DNA from: Ditylenchus dipsaci
Lineage: Eukaryota; Nematoda; Chromadorea; Rhabditida; Anguinidae
NCBI GenBank assembly: GCA_004194705.1
Contig: SADC01000209.1
Location: forward strand, 97,271 to 161,270
Direction of reading: 5' to 3'
DNA length: 64,000 nucleotides
A program made the translations under genes and the position numbers. The notes under the pieces were generated by a model that worked only from the letters and a program-made list of their open reading frames with translations, had not been told where the DNA came from and made no database searches. Below are positions 60,135-64,000 of this stretch, piece after piece. Each line of letters begins with the position of its first letter. Position 1 is the first letter of the stretch.

Positions 60135-62152
60135 CAGGGTGCACAGATGTCCTGCTTTAGCAGGAATTTCGTGCTTTTTGCTTTTAAATCCTGCTTTTGC
60201 CTTCGAATAAGCAGGAATTTTTGCACGTTCCGAATAAAATTACAAACAAATTTAAATGGAATAAAATCTAAAATGATAAAACATTGCCTTTTCCATCTCT
60301 TCCAAAGCGTCTACAAGCGGGTACAGAAAGAGAAAATGAAGTTTCTGTGGGCTATTCTCGAACTCAAAATGTTTTTTCGGTGTCCAGGATTGCAAGCGCC
60401 GGACAAACAAATTTAAAATGAATAAAATCAAAATGATTTTTCTTCAATATTGCTTGCGCGCAATTGTTTATCAAAATATTTGCCTACTGGTTTCAAGCTG
60501 TTATTTTGTGCATGCTTTCCACTTAAAGGACCCGACCTCTTCCTAGTCATGGCAATTGTAATTTTTGAATTGGCGGGGACCGTTTATTTTTTCCGTAATT
60601 ATTTTTTTTGAAATGCGAAAATATTTTTTTTTATTAAAAGTTGCGTGTCTATTTTTGATGTGAGTTTTCTCCTTTAGGTTCTTGTTGAAATTTCTTGTTG
60701 TCCAGGTGATCCGGCATCTCTTCTAGGTCCAGAGTGAGCTGCGCGCCGTTGTATTAGATAAGTTTTATTTCTTTACCATCGCCGTCTCTGCTTTTCTTGT
60801 TTGTTTTCAGATGGGGTTGCTGGCTCAAGTCAAATAGCTTTGGTTGACCGTTTGCAGTGTGCCGTCTGTTGTAATTTATTCCTCCGCATTTATTCTACAG
60901 TTTCGATAATCATATTCATCAAAAGAATCTGTCGAATAAGTTGTATCATTTCCACATAACATCCAAGATAGTCTGGGTTTGTTTCCTCGCCATTTTCTGT
61001 ATGGGGGTTTTGGCCGTGGTATTTCGGCGGGTATACCAACGACCGGTACACATTATGACCGAGCACAACGACCCGTGCAAGTTCACTTGCAAGGGGTCCA
61101 CCCCAAAACACCCCCACCAACACCCCGGCCGAAATACCCCCGCCGGAATGACTGACTACGACCGGGTACACATTATGACCTTGTACAACGACCGGGTACA
61201 ACGACCGGGTACATTTTTTCGTAAAAATTAAAAAACTATGCTTAAACCACACGTTTGAGTCCTTCCAAACGGGCGCTGGCCTACCCTTACCTAAGCCTAA
61301 GTCTAAATGCGCAAACAATAAAAAAATCGAAAAAATTTTTAAAAAATTCACAGGGGGGACCAAGGCAAATTTGGCACTGTACCGGTCGTTGTACTCGTCA
61401 TAATGTGTACCCGGTCGTTCGTATACCGCCGAAATACCACGGCCAAAACATCCCCATACAGAAAAATGGCGAGGAAACAAACCAGACTATCTAGGATGTT
61501 ATGTGGAAAATGATACAACTTATTCGATAGATTCTTTTGATGAATATGATTATCGAAACTGTAGAATAAATGCGGAGGAATAAATACAACAGACGGCACA
61601 TTGCAAAACGGGCAAGCAAAGCTATTTGACTTGAGCCAGCAACCCCACCTGAAAACAAAACGAGAAAAGCAAGAGACGGCGATGGTAAAGAAATAAAAAC
61701 TTATCTAATACAACGGCGCGCAGCTCACTCTGGACCTAAGTAGAGATGCCGGATCACCTGGACAACAAGAATTTCAACAAGAACCAAAAGGAAAAACTCA
61801 CATCAAAATAGACACGCAACTTTTAATAAAAAAATATTTTCGCATTTCAAAAAAATAATTACGGAAAAAATAAATGGTCCCCCGCCAATTCAAAAATTAC
61901 AAATTGCCATGACTAGGAAGAGTCGGTCCTTTAAGTTTATCTTTCTGTGATTAAATGTATTAATGATTTTCAGTATGAAATGAAAAGTATGGAAAGAACG
62001 TTTAGTGAGAAATGATTTGAGAGATTTCCCTTATATCTATTGTGTGTTATCCGAATAAATATGTTAAGTCCTGCTTTTTGGAGATTTTTGGTTAAAAATA
62101 CTGCTTTTTGAATACAAAATCCTGTTTTGTGATTTTTGATCTGTGCACCCTG
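60135..62152. mobile_element. hAT-like element, 2,018 bp, with a long central palindrome
   Basis: Exact 8-bp duplication ACGTGAAC (60127-60134 and 62153-62160). Ends CAGGGTGCACAGAT and ATCTGTGCACCCTG. Subterminal TCCTGCTTTT / AAGCAGGA units on both sides. Inside, 60529-61935 is a palindrome with arms of about 550-650 bases (for example GCATCTCTTCTAGGTCCAGA / CTGGACCTAAGTAGAGATGC, and TATGGGGGTTTTGGCCGTGG / CCACGGCCAAAACATCCCCA). Around 61040-61240 and 61380 there are CCGGGTACACATTATGACC units. The 196-residue open frame on the minus strand reads this palindrome and is not considered a gene. Confidence 0.92.
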
Positions 62153-62219
62153 ACGTGAACCTAAAAACGCAAAAACAACACAAAGAAAAAGACGGCAATA
62201 ATCCATAAAAACTTATCTA

Positions 62220-62637
62220 CAGTCAAACCTCTTAAACCGGCACCCACAAAAGTTCGTTCCAGCCTTGGGTCCGACACTTTTTTTTAACCCAATTTTTGAA
62301 AGCTTTTAGCAGTTTGTTTCGACAGTCTGGTGGGAATATCGTGAGGATTCCGATTTCGCCGATCGTTTTTAAAATCCTGTGATTTCATCATTAAAAAATC
62401 AAAACCTCTTTAAAACGGCACCCTATTTCGAAATGGGGTGCCGGTTTAAAGAGGTTTTGCTTTTTTAATGATGAAGCGCAGGATTTTAAAAAACGATCGC
62501 AAAATCGTAATCCTCACGATATTCCCGACCAGACTGTCGAAACAGAACTGCTAAAGCTTTCAAAATTGGGTTAAAAAAGGTGTCGGACCCAAGGCTGGAA
62601 CGAACTTTGTGGGTGCCGGTTTAAAGAGGTTTGACTG
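62220..62637. mobile_element. TA-1 family element, near-perfect palindrome
   Basis: TA|CAGTCAAACCTCTTAAACC ... GGTTTAAAGAGGTTTGACTG|TA, 418 bases. Two nested arm pairs share CGTTCCAGCCTTGGGTCCG / CGGACCCAAGGCTGGAACG. The youngest-looking TA-1 copy. It starts 60 bases beyond the right duplication of the 60135 element. Confidence 0.9.
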
Positions 62638-62639
62638 TA

Positions 62640-63780
62640 ATGAGTTTCGAGGGAAAACTTGGCTTCTTGTTCTGTAACAAAAAAGATAATATTGCATAGC
62701 CATTATAATTGAACTACCTTTACAAAAAAACCAAATGGGCGACCACAAGTAAGAGCGGTTCGACAGACCGACAAAATTTCAATTGAGGAGTCAAAAATGA
62801 CGCCCGAAAATGATTGCTTGCATTTAAAAATATTTTGCGTGAATTTTGTGATAATTATTTTATTTCTTTATGTCCCGGGAATTCAAAAATCAAACAATTG
62901 CCGTTGCACGGAAAGCATGCTCTTTAAGACATGGGCTCTTAATAGAACATGGCTCTCATTAGAGGTAATACGGTATCTTCCATTTGAAAGCCGTTGAATT
63001 TTCAAAACCGTCTATGTGCAACTCCTATTCTGTAATCACAGTACTGCTGCCTAAATGATCCAAGTGGTCATCTGATTAGTTATTTATTAATTTTGCAAAT
63101 AGCTGCAATGACACTTAAAGGGGCATGCCCGTGCCCGACACGGAGAAAAGGCGGGACCAGCAGTTCTTTTCTTTCTCGATCAAGTTTTACAGGTGTTCTC
63201 ATCTAAATTTTTTTAATTTTTCTGCCTAGTTTTTTAAAAGTAGTATAGGGTCATCAAGATCAGATTTGATGCATAACGATGAAAAATGGCACGACTCAAA
63301 AAAATTGCTGGTCCCCTTAACTTTTGAAACGCGCGGCATACCCTTTAAGGGGCATGCCCGTGCGTTTCAAAAAGTTAAGGCGGGGACCAGCACTTTTTTT
63401 CTTTGTCGATCAAATTTTTCATGCATACGCACATCTGGTGTTATTCGCAAACACATTTTCGCTATTGTAAGAACTCTGGCCAATTTGGCCATCTTTCTCA
63501 TCCATCCTTTCACATCTCTGCCCCTACTATCTAATAAATTGGGCGATCGCCCTTGAATATGTTATGTATAATCGGCTCCTCCCTTTCTATGCACCCAAGT
63601 GGGAGGGAAGAGCCGAAGATTAGTCTTCAGAAAATATAAATTTTCTGTTAAATAAAATAATATAAAACTAGAATTAGACTTTGTGCAAAAGAAGGCCTAA
63701 ATCTCGCCTTCTACACACCACAAGGTCAAATATAATGATAAAATATTATTATAAATAGCAATTTATATTGCTCAAGGCTG
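62640..63780. other. No gene; inverted remnants
   Basis: 62955-62973 has a TA-2 right-end remnant. 63115-63390 has GGGGCATGCCCGTGC and GGCGGGACCAGCA repeated in inverted and direct form (GCTGGTCCCC at 63309). No exon was recognised. Confidence 0.45.
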
Positions 63781-63783
63781 TAA

Positions 63784-64000
63784 TGAATTGCAGCGGTAAA
63801 ACTGTGAATTTCAAACGGTAAATTATTTTTTTCAACGGTATTTCAAATTTGCCATAAAACAACTGAAAAATTCAACGGTAAATTTTGTGAAATTCAGCGG
63901 TAAATTTATCGTAAAGGTCAACTTCACAGTCCGTTGCCTCATAGAAATGACCCCAAGGTTTAAATAGTTGGCGCAAAGCATAAATTTTGTTTCAGATGAA
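63784..64000. repeat. Second copy of the 30329-30714 palindrome, cut by the window edge
   Basis: AATTGCAGCGGTAAAACTG, TTTCAACGGTA, AAATTTATCGTAAAG, CAACTTCACAGTCCGTTGCC and ATGACCCCAAGGTT follow the same order as in 30329-30600. The loop is in the opposite orientation to the first copy. Confidence 0.85.

Noticed and set aside
60890..61480. 196-residue open frame on the minus strand
   Set aside because: It lies across the arms and centre of a long palindrome inside the hAT-like element. Mirror frames occur on the other strand and it has no recognisable domain.

Overview
The window is AT-rich animal nuclear DNA. It has spliceosomal introns, both short (43-55 bases) and kilobase-sized, AATAAA signals, metazoan-type genes and no prokaryotic operon structure. 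The short introns, an S28 serine peptidase and a mariner transposon fit a nematode or another small invertebrate, but I cannot name the species from the sequence alone. Two genes look real and near-complete. A secreted S28 (prolylcarboxypeptidase / thymus-specific serine protease-like) peptidase lies on the minus strand at 9512-14971 in eleven exons. The O-GlcNAc transferase gene (OGT) lies on the plus strand at 33554-48439 in eighteen coding exons. Every exon was assembled by hand from translated homology plus GT..AG sites. Smaller items are a mariner transposase carrying three short introns (about 15.5-16.6 kb), a damaged intron-containing copy of ribosomal protein eS27 (minus strand, 49625-49921), a degenerate duplicate of one OGT exon 13 kb downstream (59262-59787), one orphan acidic terminal exon (19081-19154) and one unrecognised possible gene end (57733-58282). 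|| Layout. 1-7240 is repeats, dominated by a giant nested inverted repeat. 7.4-9.3 kb is palindromic elements. 9.5-15 kb is the S28 gene with elements in its introns. 15.4-16.8 kb is mariner. 17-31.4 kb is almost wholly inverted-repeat elements, often one inside another. 31.4-33.4 kb is the OGT upstream region. 33.4-48.4 kb is OGT with element-laden introns. 48.5-64 kb is repeats, pseudogenes and one possible gene. || Repeat families named here. TA-1: ends CAGTC(A/G)A(A/G)(C/T)CTC..., 8 or more copies, flanked by TA. TA-2: ends CCGTATTTTCTC(T)...ATACGG, about 10 full copies, flanked by TA. hAT-like elements: ends CAGGG/CAGTG/TAGGG/TAGAG with 8-bp target duplications, interiors made of one short motif repeated over and over. 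H: a GC-rich hairpin with AAGGTAAGTGAGTG in its arms. D: palindromes sharing a TTTTGTAGC motif. TA-1 and TA-2 behave like non-autonomous Tc1/mariner/pogo-type elements. No transposase for any of these families is visible in the window; the only transposase is mariner. || Coding exons of the two main genes and of mariner repeatedly need one or two extra bases to stay in frame. Every case is a loss and nearly all are in homopolymer runs, which points to uncorrected sequencing deletions rather than dead genes.
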